From NCBI RefSeq assembly GCF_025989185.1, contig NZ_JAPDNT010000007.1:121559-185558 (forward strand): a stretch of DNA of 64,000 bases, read 5' to 3'. Position numbers and translations under genes: made by a program. A model generated the notes under the pieces. It ran no database searches. It was not told where the DNA came from and saw only the letters and a list, made by a program, of their open reading frames with translations. Position 1 is the first letter of the stretch. Each line of letters opens with the position of its first letter. This document shows positions 30,710 to 39,568 of this stretch, piece by piece. The DNA is from Limobrevibacterium gyesilva. GTDB lineage: Bacteria > Pseudomonadota > Alphaproteobacteria > Acetobacterales > Acetobacteraceae.

Positions 30710-31987
30710 ATGACCCCCCAATCGGCCTTCATGGTGTGCGCCACGCTCGACTCAACGCGCCGGGCAGAGCTGGAGCAACTGCTCACCTCGATGACCAGCC
30801 TGCCCGGGCAGGCCGACCCCGCCAATGCGTTGATCCCCTTCGGCGCCTTCGAACGGCTGCATTTCGCCCGCATCGTGATCCTGGAAGACCTCGCGGCGGG
30901 CGCCGAGGCGCCGCCGCCATACCTTGCCTTTCTCGGCGACTGCGATGGCGATGGCGACGCGTTCCTGCATGAGCTCGCGGAACGCACGCCGGACGGCCTG
31001 CGCCGGGTCTTCGGCTATTGCCGGGATTTCCAGCCGGGCACGAACCTGTTGCGATGGATGCAGGACCACGCCACGCCGCCGGCCACCTATTATGTCAACT
31101 GGGTCGGCCGCACGGTGCGCCAGGTGCGCGAGGAAGCAGCGCTGCGGGCCGCCTTGGTGGCCTATCTGCGCGAACATGCAGCCGTGCTTCCGCAGCAGCC
31201 GCCGCGCGAGATCCGCGCCCGCCTGATCGCCTTCGTTGCGGCGGAGAGGCAGGCCGGGCGGCTGTCGCTGACCCAGCCGACGTCCACGCCGCCGGGCTGG
31301 CAATTGCGCAACATCCTCCATGCCGCCGGGGTCGCGCTGGCGCTGCTGGCGCTGGCGCCGTTCCTGCTGCTGGGCCTGCCGTTCTACCTCATCCGCCTGC
31401 GCCAGCTCGAACGCAGCGACGCGGAGATCACGCCGCGCCCGGCCGCGGCACATCTCGCCGCCCTCGGCGCGATCGAGGACCACGACGTCAGCAACCAGTT
31501 CAGCGCCTATGGCAGCATCAAGCCGGGCCGGTTCCGGTACTGGACGCTGGTATTCCTGCTCTGGGTGGTGAACGCCACCACCCGCCACATCTACACGCGC
31601 GGCCGCCTGGCGCGGGTGCCGTCCATCCATTTCGCCCGCTGGGTCTTCCTGGAGGGCGGCCGGCGGCTGTTCTTCGCCAGCAACTACGACGGCAGCCTGG
31701 ACAGCTACATGGACGATTTCATCAACAAGGTCGCCTGGGGGCTGAACCTCGTGTTCAGCAATGGCGTCGGCTATCCGAAGACCAATTTCCTGATCCTGGG
31801 CGGCGCCAAGGACGAGCAGAAGTTCAAATACTACATCCGCCGGCGCCAGCTGGTGACGTCCGTCTGGTACAAGGCCTATCCCGGCCTTACCGCCTACGAC
31901 CTCGCCCGCAACAGCGCCATCCGCGCCGCGATCGAGGCGTCGGCCATGACCGAAGCCGAGACCCGCCGCTTCCTGCAGATGGTGTGA
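30710..31987 (+). CDS. Uncharacterised alpha/beta protein with internal duplication and a membrane segment
   Basis: This 425-residue protein of unknown function has a long hydrophobic helix at about 204-230 (ALLALAPFLLLGLPFYLI) and a shorter one at about 278-290. These divide two copies of a similar block: LHFARIVILED...GDCDGDGDAFLHEL at 50-89 and IHFARWVFLEG...SNYDGSLDSYMDDF at 305-338. The repeated pattern suggests two ferredoxin-like (dimeric alpha/beta-barrel) halves, a fold also used by DyP peroxidases. It ends 8 bases before the DyP gene, so co-transcription is likely. The start ATG at 30710 has no strong ribosome binding site. Confidence 0.75.
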   Translation: MTPQSAFMVCATLDSTRRAELEQLLTSMTSLPGQADPANALIPFGAFERLHFARIVILEDLAAGAEAPPPYLAFLGDCDGDGDAFLHELAERTPDGLRRVFGYCRDFQPGTNLLRWMQDHATPPATYYVNWVGRTVRQVREEAALRAALVAYLREHAAVLPQQPPREIRARLIAFVAAERQAGRLSLTQPTSTPPGWQLRNILHAAGVALALLALAPFLLLGLPFYLIRLRQLERSDAEITPRPAAAHLAALGAIEDHDVSNQFSAYGSIKPGRFRYWTLVFLLWVVNATTRHIYTRGRLARVPSIHFARWVFLEGGRRLFFASNYDGSLDSYMDDFINKVAWGLNLVFSNGVGYPKTNFLILGGAKDEQKFKYYIRRRQLVTSVWYKAYPGLTAYDLARNSAIRAAIEASAMTEAETRRFLQMV

Positions 31988-31995
31988 GCAATCCC

Positions 31996-33498
31996 ATGCC
32001 AACGCCCGCGACCGATGCCGCCGACATCCAGGGCCTGGTCCGCTCCGGCTACGGGCAACTGACGGCGGCACGCTTCCTGCTTCTGCGCATCGCCGATACG
32101 GTGGCGGCGCGCGCCTGGCTTGAAGCGGCGCCAGTCACCAGCATGGCCCATCTCGACACGCCGCAGGAAGGGACGCTGAACATCGCGCTGACCTGCGAGG
32201 GGTTGCGCGCGCTGCGCCTGCCGGAACAGGCACTCGGTGGCTTCTCTGCCGAATTTCTCTCCGGCATGGCCGGCGACGAAAGCCGCTCCCGCCGTCTCGG
32301 CGACATCGGCGCCAACGCGCCGGATCGATGGCGCTGGGGCACTGCCACCCACATGCCGCATCTGCTGCTGTTGCTCTACGCCACGCCGGAGCGGCTGCAG
32401 GACTGGATGCGCACGGTGATGGCGCCGCCCTGGGACAGCGCCTTCACAGTGCTGGAATTGCTCCAGACGGCAACGCTCGACCAGCACGAGCCCTTCGGCT
32501 TCCTCGATGGCGTCAGCCAGCCCACGATCGACTGGACCGGGAAGCCCGATCCCGCGGAATCCGCCCACGAGACCTACAGCAACCTCGTCGCGACCGGCGA
32601 GATGCTGCTCGGCTATCCCAACGAATACGGCAAATACACGGACCGGCCGCTGCTTGACCCCGCACTGGACCCTGCGGCCCTGCTGCCCCCCGCCGAGGAT
32701 CACCCGGAACGGCACGATCTCGGCCGCAACGGCTGCTATCTCGTGTTCCGCCAGTTGCAGCAGGATGTCGGCGGATTCTGGCGTTTCCTCGACAATGAGG
32801 TGGGCGGCAACGCCGAAGCGCGCACGCGGCTCGCCGAAGCGATCGTCGGGCGGCAAATATCCGGCGCGCCATTGCTGCCCCAGACCGGCGGCCCGATCCC
32901 GGGGGTGGGCCCGGATACCGACGATATCCGCCAGAACAGCTTCACCTTCGACGCCGATGCGGACGGCCTGGTCTGCCCGCTCGGCGCCCATATCCGCCGC
33001 GCCAACCCGCGCAACGCCGACCTGCCGCCGGGCACGCGCGGCACGCTGTCGCGGCTGCTGCGAGACCTCGGCCTGGTCCACCAGGCGCTGCGCGACGACT
33101 TGATTTCCTCAACGCGCTTTCACCGGATGCTCCGGCGCGGCCGCGACTACGGCGTGCAGATGTCGCCCGAGGCGGCGTTGCGTGCGCCGGCAGCGGCGGA
33201 GGCCGGGCTGCATTTCATCTGCCTGAACGCCAACATCTCCCGCCAGTTCGAGTTCGTGCAGGGCGCCTGGCTCGCCGGCATCGCCTTCGACGGCCTTACC
33301 GGCGAACGCGACCCGCTGACGGCCCCGCGCGAGGGCCTGCCGGGCGGCCCGCCCGCCGGCGTTTTCACCATGGCACAAACAAGCGGGTTGAATCGCCGCA
33401 TCGCCGGCCTGCCGCAATTCGTCACCGTGCGCGGCGGCGCGTATTTCTTCCTGCCGGGGCTGCGGGCGTTGCGCTGGATTGCCGGTGTGCATGGCTGA
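31996..33498 (+). CDS. Dyp-type peroxidase
   Basis: This 500-residue haem peroxidase uses H2O2 to oxidise dyes, phenolics or other substrates. The GXXDG motif is FGFLDGVSQP (D171). The proximal haem ligand is H332 in CPLGAHIRRANPR, with the distal Arg in the downstream STRFHRMLRRGRDYG block. There is no signal peptide or Tat motif, so it is cytoplasmic or exported by another route. No encapsulin gene or encapsulin-targeting tail is seen nearby. It is preceded by the duplicated membrane protein and is convergent with the catalase-like gene. Confidence 0.92.
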   Translation: MPTPATDAADIQGLVRSGYGQLTAARFLLLRIADTVAARAWLEAAPVTSMAHLDTPQEGTLNIALTCEGLRALRLPEQALGGFSAEFLSGMAGDESRSRRLGDIGANAPDRWRWGTATHMPHLLLLLYATPERLQDWMRTVMAPPWDSAFTVLELLQTATLDQHEPFGFLDGVSQPTIDWTGKPDPAESAHETYSNLVATGEMLLGYPNEYGKYTDRPLLDPALDPAALLPPAEDHPERHDLGRNGCYLVFRQLQQDVGGFWRFLDNEVGGNAEARTRLAEAIVGRQISGAPLLPQTGGPIPGVGPDTDDIRQNSFTFDADADGLVCPLGAHIRRANPRNADLPPGTRGTLSRLLRDLGLVHQALRDDLISSTRFHRMLRRGRDYGVQMSPEAALRAPAAAEAGLHFICLNANISRQFEFVQGAWLAGIAFDGLTGERDPLTAPREGLPGGPPAGVFTMAQTSGLNRRIAGLPQFVTVRGGAYFFLPGLRALRWIAGVHG

Positions 33499-33516
33499 AG
33501 AGCGGGGCTTCTGGCC

Positions 33517-34698
33517 CTAGGCCCCAAAGGTCTCTTCGCCCGTCGGTTCTTCATGCGGCGTGGCGTTCATCTCCTGCCGCAACCGCGACAGTTCCGTGTA
33601 GATGCGCAACCGTCCGCGGTTCTGATTGCCCAGCGGGCGATGCTCCGGCAGGCAGTGCCAGGGGTTGATCGACAGGCGGCTGGCGAAGGCGAGCTGCTCC
33701 GCGCTGTCGAACACCTGCCGCGGCAGCGTCAGCGTGGCCACGCGCACCGGCGGCGACAGCTGCGCCGGCCAGCGTACCGAGGCGTTCTCGATGGGCATGC
33801 GCACCGGGTCCGTCTGCAACTGCACCACGAAGTCGAACGCCGCTTCCCCGCGCGCGAGTGTCGCCGCCATCGCTTCGCGCAGGTAGTTGTCCGGTGGGCG
33901 CAGCGGCAGGCGCGGCACATGGCTGCGCGTGGCGAGCCGCGGATGCAGCGCGTATTGCATGGCCTGACCCGTGCCCAGGGCATAAGGCACGCAGCCCCAG
34001 TAAGGCGTCTCCAGCGGGCTGCTCTGCGTGCGCGCCCACAGGCCCTGCATGATCGCATCGAGCAGATGGCTGTCGTGCAGGTTGACGAAATAGAACAGCG
34101 GCAGCCCACGCCGGATGGCCGCCTGCAGCTTGGCGTTCTCGCGCAGGTTCGGCGTGGTGAAGGTCGGCGTACTGATGGCGGTGAAGTCCTGGGTGAAGCG
34201 CTCGTCGTCCAGCAGTTTCGCGCCCGGCACCCCCATGACCTTGATGCCGATGCTGAGCACGCCGACATCGTCGATATCGGGCGGGCTGTCCGGGCCGGGC
34301 CCGGCGAAGCGCACCCAGGCCGGATAGGCACGCGGTGTCGCGAACAGGCCGTGCCGGAACGCCAGGGGAAGGTCGGGGAACACGGTGAAGGCGCCGCGGA
34401 CGACGCCATGGGTCTTGGTGTTGCCCGCGCGCTCGAAATGCCCCGGCGCGTGGTTCGCGCGCATATACCCGGCCATGTCCGCGACGATGGAAGCAACGCA
34501 GGCTTCCTCGTCGGGCAGCATGGTTTCCTCGGCGAGTCCGGCGCCGCGCATTGTCTGGCGGCGCAGGATCAGCGCCTGCGCCAGGCTCGCCAGCGGTTCC
34601 TGCAACAGGCGGTCGAACAGCGGGCGGAAGAACGGGTCCACCCGCCGTTCCACGTGCAGCAACCCGATCAGCGCCCGGTGCAACGCCTGCAACAGCAT
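33517..34698 (-). CDS. Catalase-fold haem protein
   Basis: This 393-residue protein belongs to the small catalase-related group, shorter than a true monofunctional catalase (~480 or more). Relatives include catalase-like hydroperoxide-metabolising enzymes. The distal His is likely H97 in NTKTHGVVRGAF. The proximal Tyr is in RGRLRIYTELSRLRQ near the C-terminus, and the Asn region is FYFVNLHDSHL. The ATG at 34698 sits next to the GMC gene stop and has GGGGGAA upstream; an ATG at 34725 lacks such a site. It may act on organic hydroperoxides rather than H2O2 (inference). Confidence 0.85.
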   Translation of the reverse strand: MLLQALHRALIGLLHVERRVDPFFRPLFDRLLQEPLASLAQALILRRQTMRGAGLAEETMLPDEEACVASIVADMAGYMRANHAPGHFERAGNTKTHGVVRGAFTVFPDLPLAFRHGLFATPRAYPAWVRFAGPGPDSPPDIDDVGVLSIGIKVMGVPGAKLLDDERFTQDFTAISTPTFTTPNLRENAKLQAAIRRGLPLFYFVNLHDSHLLDAIMQGLWARTQSSPLETPYWGCVPYALGTGQAMQYALHPRLATRSHVPRLPLRPPDNYLREAMAATLARGEAAFDFVVQLQTDPVRMPIENASVRWPAQLSPPVRVATLTLPRQVFDSAEQLAFASRLSINPWHCLPEHRPLGNQNRGRLRIYTELSRLRQEMNATPHEEPTGEETFGA

Positions 34699-34699
34699 G

Positions 34700-36565
34700 T
34701 CACGTTCCCCCGCTGGTCCGGGCATCGGCCACGATCACGTCGGCTGCTTTCTCGGCGATCATGTAGACGGCGCAGGCAATGAAGAAGCCAGGGATGCGTG
34801 GAAACACCGAAGCGTCCACGACCCGCAGGCCGTGCGTGCCGTGCACCCTGAAATCGCTGCCCAGCACGCCGCCGGCCTCGCGCGGCCCGATCGCGCAGCT
34901 GCAGGATGCGTGATGGCCCCACGCATTGTCGCGCACGAAGCCTTCCAGCTCGGCGTCGGACTGCAGATGCGCGCCGGGCAATTCCTCCGCGGCGATCAGC
35001 CCGTCGTCTTTCATCCGCTGCGTCATGCGCCGCACGGCGCGGATGCCGGCCACCACCGCCTTCAGGTCGCGCGCCTGCGGGTCGTCGCCCTCCTCGAAAT
35101 AGTGGAAATCGATCTGCGGCGTGTCGCGCGGATCGGCCGAATGCAACGTAACCGTGCCGGCCCGGTTGGCGGTGTGCGCCTTCAGGACGCACCACGACAG
35201 GTAGTCGTGGTGCTCGGCGATCAGCCGCGAATAGGTCGGGAAATAGCCCTTGAACAACCCGAGCAGGGCCATGAGAAGCAGGTCGGGCTGGGAAGCTGCC
35301 GGTCTGGACCGGTGAATGACCGCCAGCGCCGCACCGTTCGAGGTGTACATGCCCCGGCGGCGATTGGCCCAGGCGCGATATCCCGGATCGCCGCGCTCGA
35401 ACCGTGCCCCGCGCAGCACGCGCCATTCGAAGGCCATGCGGTTGACCACGCCGATCTCGTAGCGATCCTGCAGGTTGCGCCCGACTCCCGGCAGGTCGAC
35501 GCGCACGGCAATGCCATGCCGCTCCAAGGCGCCGGCAGCGCCGATGCCCGACAGCATCAAGATCTGCGGCGTGTTGAACGCGCCGCCGGCAAGGATCACC
35601 TCGCGCCCGGCATGAATCCGGCACAGCTCGCCAGGCAAGTCGTCCGGTTCGGCATGCGCCCGGTAGAGCCGTGCGCCGCTGAGATATTCCACGCCGATGG
35701 CCCGATTGCCGTCGTCCAGCAGCACGCGTGTTGCAAGCGCGCCGAGCACCACGCGCAGCCGGTCGGGATGACGCGCTGCGACGTCCAGCACCCGCTCACG
35801 CGCACCCATGCGCTGGTGGCCGCGCGTGGACAGCGGCGTGTAGCAGATGCCATCGGCGTTTTCACGCACGAGGCGCCAGTCGTTCGGATCGGCCTTGCCG
35901 CGCACCAGCCAGCGCAGCCGCCGCACCATGCCCCGGCCGTCCTCAAGCACCTCCAATGCCGACTCCGCCAGCACGCGCATCAGCTTGCGGTCGCGCAAGA
36001 CAGACAAGGGCATGGCCTTCTCGGTCTGCAGCCAACCGCCCCAGCCATGCCGTGTCGGATCGATCCCCAGCCACGACAGCAACCGCCAGACCGGCCGGTG
36101 GCGGCAATCCTCCAGCCGTCGGAAGTAGCGCTGCATGCGCGCGCCGCGCCACGATGGGTCACCGGTCGCATCGGCAATCGCATCCCAGTCGCTGGCGGGC
36201 GGGCGAACCAGGATCATCGCGTTGTGGGCGGTGCAGCCACCCAGCGCGGCCGCCCGCGGATACAGCACGCCGCCACGGGGCTCGATGTATTTCGGATCGC
36301 GGCGCTGCTGTGCGGCGCAGGCATAGTGCCGCACGAAGAAGTCCCACCGCATCGCCGGGTTCTCCGATGCAAAGGGATGGAAAGCGGGCACGTCGTAGTC
36401 ATCGGGCAGCCGCGCGTCGCCAGCCGGAATGGCACGCGGATCGCCGCCGGCTTCCAGCAGCACCACGCGCATCCCCGCTTCCGCCAGCCGCGCCGCAAGG
36501 GTGCCGCCGCCGGCGCCGGATCCCACGATGACGTAGTCGCAATCGGGAGCGCCGTGCGCGGGCAT
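34700..36565 (-). CDS. GMC family FAD-dependent oxidoreductase
   Basis: This 621-residue glucose-methanol-choline family flavoenzyme oxidises alcohols or sugars. The FAD dinucleotide motif is YVIVGSGAGGGTLAARLAEAG at the N-terminus, with GCTAHNAMI and LAGGAFNTPQIL further on. The active-site His region is WGHHASCSCAIGP, and the C-terminal FAD block is GLRVVDASVFPRIPG. Lacking an export signal, it should be cytoplasmic unless carried. It sits 10 bases after the di-haem cytochrome gene and just before the catalase-like gene, so the three form an operon; the cytochrome could be its electron acceptor. Confidence 0.92.
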   Translation of the reverse strand: MPAHGAPDCDYVIVGSGAGGGTLAARLAEAGMRVVLLEAGGDPRAIPAGDARLPDDYDVPAFHPFASENPAMRWDFFVRHYACAAQQRRDPKYIEPRGGVLYPRAAALGGCTAHNAMILVRPPASDWDAIADATGDPSWRGARMQRYFRRLEDCRHRPVWRLLSWLGIDPTRHGWGGWLQTEKAMPLSVLRDRKLMRVLAESALEVLEDGRGMVRRLRWLVRGKADPNDWRLVRENADGICYTPLSTRGHQRMGARERVLDVAARHPDRLRVVLGALATRVLLDDGNRAIGVEYLSGARLYRAHAEPDDLPGELCRIHAGREVILAGGAFNTPQILMLSGIGAAGALERHGIAVRVDLPGVGRNLQDRYEIGVVNRMAFEWRVLRGARFERGDPGYRAWANRRRGMYTSNGAALAVIHRSRPAASQPDLLLMALLGLFKGYFPTYSRLIAEHHDYLSWCVLKAHTANRAGTVTLHSADPRDTPQIDFHYFEEGDDPQARDLKAVVAGIRAVRRMTQRMKDDGLIAAEELPGAHLQSDAELEGFVRDNAWGHHASCSCAIGPREAGGVLGSDFRVHGTHGLRVVDASVFPRIPGFFIACAVYMIAEKAADVIVADARTSGGT

Positions 36566-36575
36566 GCGGGCCGTA

Positions 36576-39026
36576 TCAGAACGTCTTGATGAATTCGATC
36601 AGCGCCCGCTTGTCGTCATCACTGAGAGGCGGCTCGGCCTGCTGGTAGCCGGTGCCGAAATAATGGCCCCGATTGACCAGGAAGTCCGGACACTTGCTCA
36701 GTGACAGCAGCGGCTCCGCGAGATCCGCGAACACCTTGCGCGCGTCGTCATCGCTTGCGTTCTCCGGCAGCACTTCCAGGGCGCGCCTGACCTTCAGCAG
36801 CACGTCCAGAACCTTCGCGACATGGCCCACGCGCTCTGCAGCATCGCCGCTCTCCGGCAATAGCATCAGGTTGGACAGCAGGCTCACCGGCGTGCCCGGC
36901 GGGATCGGTCCGATGCGGATATCGCCCCCCGCGGTGAACAGCCAGGGCAGCCACCGGTTCAGCGTACTGCGCAGCGGCAACGCCATCTCTGGCAGATAGC
37001 CTGCCGGCACCGACAGCCAGCTTCGCGCGGTGGTGCGATCAATGGTGCCCGGCACCTTGTCGCCCAGCACCGGGTCTTTCGCACGCTTCTCTGGCCATAA
37101 CAGCTGCTCGATCCCCGATTGGAACGACCGCATCCGCGCATCCACCGCCGGGCTCGGATCGAACGTGCCCAGCGTGTTGTTCAGCAGGAATGGCGCCGTG
37201 GACCACACGCTGATCAGCGACGGCGGCCTGGTATAGCCGCGCCCGCCTGCGGGCATGCTGTACTGGCGGGATGCGCCGGTGAACGGGTCATGCACGGTGA
37301 TCATGCCCACCGACGGCAACTGCTTGTAGGAGTCCGAGGAGAAATTGTCCCAGATGTTGCCGGCCAGCGCATTCGTCGCCAACGGGCTGCAGGCGTTGGT
37401 TTGCAGCAGCGTCACGGGAACGCGCGCCTCGGTGGAGAGGAAATTGCCGTCGAGGAAATCCGGCGCGCGCACGATGGCGCGCATCTTCGCCTTGTAGTCC
37501 TCGGTCTTCGTCCACTCCCAATAGCGGTTCCAGCACTGCAGATAGCCCGGACCGGCGCATCCCGCGGGATCCAGCCCCTCCGCCGGCGCCGGCTGCTTGC
37601 TGGAGTGGCAACGCGCGCAGGTCTCGGCAAAGACCGTCTTGCCGCGATCCAGCACCGCCTGATCCGTCGTGAGGTATTGCTCGCCCCCCGGCGCATCCTT
37701 CAGCTTGTCGGGCTGGCCGGCCTTGAGCAGGAACAGCGCTGTGGCCGGCGTCTGCATCTCGGTCGCGTTCCAGTAGCTGGAATTCTTCTGCGCGACCGCA
37801 ATCTCGATCGGCGTGATCGGGATGCCGCCGACCAGGGCGTTGAAGTGCAGCAGCCACTCCTCGCTGAACAGCCCGATATTCAGGTACACCCGGTTCAGCG
37901 CACCCAGCGCGCCCACCGAATCGGAACCGTCCTTCAGCACCCGCGGCGTCAGCGCCGTGTCGGGCGGCGCGAAGAACTGCGTGAGCGGACCCGAACTCAC
38001 GAAATCGTTGAACTGCTTGTTGTGCAGATTGGCGACGCTCAGCTTCTCCTGCCCCCAGCGCTGCGCGATCGCCAGCCGCGCGCCCAGGCTGTAGACGGCA
38101 TTCATCGTGCGTGGGTTGTTGATGTAGTCGCTGGAAACCAGCGACGTGTCCAGCGTCCCCGGCCGCCAGGTGTGCACAAGTTGGAACATGTAGTTCGCCG
38201 GATCGTTGTTCCACACGAAGATCCGGTCGATCCACAGATACTGCGCGCCGACGGTGGAACTGAGATCGGCCCAGGCCGGGTTCTCCGGATCGGCAGGCGG
38301 ATGCACCGGGCTCGGCCCGACATGGCAGAATCCGCAACTCATCCCCACGCGATAGGGCCGCACCAGCTCCTTCGAAAGATAATAGCCGGGATCGTCGTAA
38401 TACCGCTTCGGGTCCCACTTCTTCGCGGCCGCCTCGTCGAAATCCGGGTTCGGGAACAGCCGCAGCCCGACCACGCCGCTCGCCATGCCGTAATAGGAGC
38501 CGACCGGGATGTTCCGGCCGCGCGCGCCGATCTTCACGCCCGGATATTTCTGTTCGTTCTCGAACGGGTCCGGCGCGCATCCGGGTTTGCGCTTGTCCAG
38601 CCACAGCCCGAACCGATCCGGGTCCGGGCCGGTCGCCTTCTCGAAGCAGGGCTCGTTGATCGCACCGAGATAGGCGAAGCGATTGTCGCGGCCATAATGC
38701 AGGGAAGGATGCGAGGACAGCGTCTTCAACAGGTCGAAGGCGCCGAAGCTCGCGCGGGTCATCACGTCCCAGAACCGGTCGTCGCCGCCGGTCCACACCA
38801 GCCACATGTTGCGACCCTTGACCTCGTCGGCGGCCAGCGCCACGCCACGGTCCATATCGCGGAAGAAATCCTCGTCGGCCGCGGGAAACGAAGCCGCGTC
38901 CCGGCCGGCGACCTTTGCCTCGTCCAGCACCCGGCCCGATTTCGGCCCGGCGTCGTAGCAGCCGAACAGCGGCGCCAGAGATAGCAGCAGCACAGCCCCC
39001 GTAACAGCCCACGCGCCTCGCGCCAT
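36576..39026 (-). CDS. Di-haem c-type cytochrome lipoprotein (RoxA/MauG-like candidate)
   Basis: This 816-residue exported protein has two haem-c motifs, CGFCH (231-235) and CARCH (470-474). The N-terminus is a lipoprotein signal (hydrophobic core, lipobox LFGC, Cys23), so it should be anchored in a membrane facing the periplasm or outside. The size and the two motifs ~240 residues apart recall rubber oxygenase RoxA/RoxB and MauG/cytochrome-c-peroxidase relatives. The fit to RoxA is not exact, so the activity (oxygenase, peroxidase or electron carrier) is open. The ATG at 39026 has GGGAGG 9 bases upstream. Confidence 0.85.
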   Translation of the reverse strand: MARGAWAVTGAVLLLSLAPLFGCYDAGPKSGRVLDEAKVAGRDAASFPAADEDFFRDMDRGVALAADEVKGRNMWLVWTGGDDRFWDVMTRASFGAFDLLKTLSSHPSLHYGRDNRFAYLGAINEPCFEKATGPDPDRFGLWLDKRKPGCAPDPFENEQKYPGVKIGARGRNIPVGSYYGMASGVVGLRLFPNPDFDEAAAKKWDPKRYYDDPGYYLSKELVRPYRVGMSCGFCHVGPSPVHPPADPENPAWADLSSTVGAQYLWIDRIFVWNNDPANYMFQLVHTWRPGTLDTSLVSSDYINNPRTMNAVYSLGARLAIAQRWGQEKLSVANLHNKQFNDFVSSGPLTQFFAPPDTALTPRVLKDGSDSVGALGALNRVYLNIGLFSEEWLLHFNALVGGIPITPIEIAVAQKNSSYWNATEMQTPATALFLLKAGQPDKLKDAPGGEQYLTTDQAVLDRGKTVFAETCARCHSSKQPAPAEGLDPAGCAGPGYLQCWNRYWEWTKTEDYKAKMRAIVRAPDFLDGNFLSTEARVPVTLLQTNACSPLATNALAGNIWDNFSSDSYKQLPSVGMITVHDPFTGASRQYSMPAGGRGYTRPPSLISVWSTAPFLLNNTLGTFDPSPAVDARMRSFQSGIEQLLWPEKRAKDPVLGDKVPGTIDRTTARSWLSVPAGYLPEMALPLRSTLNRWLPWLFTAGGDIRIGPIPPGTPVSLLSNLMLLPESGDAAERVGHVAKVLDVLLKVRRALEVLPENASDDDARKVFADLAEPLLSLSKCPDFLVNRGHYFGTGYQQAEPPLSDDDKRALIEFIKTF

Positions 39027-39102
39027 GGCCGTTGACCTCCCGTTGACCGCGGGGCCTGCAATCGGCCCCTTCACCAAGCCTGCAGGCACGTGATGCGATC
39101 GG

Positions 39103-39117
39103 AGCGTTGCAAACGCT
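39103..39117. promoter_or_regulatory. Perfect inverted repeat AGCGTT-GCA-AACGCT (candidate operator)
   Basis: The 6-3-6 dyad overlaps the putative -10 element of the promoter reading toward the di-haem cytochrome gene. This is the usual position of a repressor or regulator site. No regulator can be assigned from sequence. Confidence 0.4.
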
Positions 39118-39455
39118 AGAGGTCCGGTCGGTGCGTTGTCAAAAACAAAGGCGTGACGCCGCCGTCTACTGTTACGACGCGCACGTCGCCAGCGGCTTCA
39201 GCGGTGTGCACGTGGATGGCGTGCTGGAAATCCACGCGGCGATGGGCCGTGTGCGCGGAACCGACCAGGACCTGAGGCGGTGCGCCATGAAACCCGACCG
39301 CCTGCGTCACGATTGCGCGAGGGGAATGCCGGTGCAGTCCCTGACTCTTCGTTGAAGTCGCAGTTGCGCCGTGGAACAATCACGACGCTTGCCGCTGCCG
39401 GGCAGGCGCGGCGAATGTGTCTCTGTCGCGGTCTGAAACTTGACCCTCGTCAAAG

Positions 39456-39467
39456 GGTTGCGCAACC
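39456..39467. promoter_or_regulatory. 12-bp palindrome GGTTGCGCAACC upstream of the activator gene
   Basis: This is a perfect palindrome about 100 bases before the ATG at 39569. Activators of this family often bind such dyads, so autoregulation is possible. Short palindromes also occur by chance in DNA of this composition. Confidence 0.25.
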
Positions 39468-39568
39468 TCGCGCCACCTGAAGCGTCGCAACGCAAACACG
39501 AAGGGAGCGGATCCCGGCGGCAGTTCAGCGCCTTTCGGCACGGATCGGCCGCCTGGGCGGTCATCATC

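Larger units (their letters stand above)
39027..39568. other. Divergent regulatory gap upstream of the cytochrome and sigma-54-activator genes
   Basis: These ~540 bases lie between the minus-strand di-haem cytochrome gene and the plus-strand activator. No convincing gene is present. The stretch holds a minus-strand promoter candidate (TTGACA at 39142-39137, TAGCGT at 39118-39113, 18-base spacing) and two small perfect dyads at 39103-39117 and 39456-39467. I found no -24/-12 sigma-54 element here. The activator frame is open from 39440, but the ATG at 39569 begins the recognisable domain. Confidence 0.5.

Noticed and set aside
31996..33498. Encapsulin cargo role for the DyP peroxidase
   Set aside because: No encapsulin shell gene is adjacent, and the C-terminus (LRWIAGVHG) does not look like a targeting peptide.
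39027..39568. Sigma-54 (-24/-12) promoter in the gap upstream of the cytochrome gene
   Set aside because: Several GG...GC pairs were examined on both strands, but none had the 10-base spacing together with the expected flanking bases.
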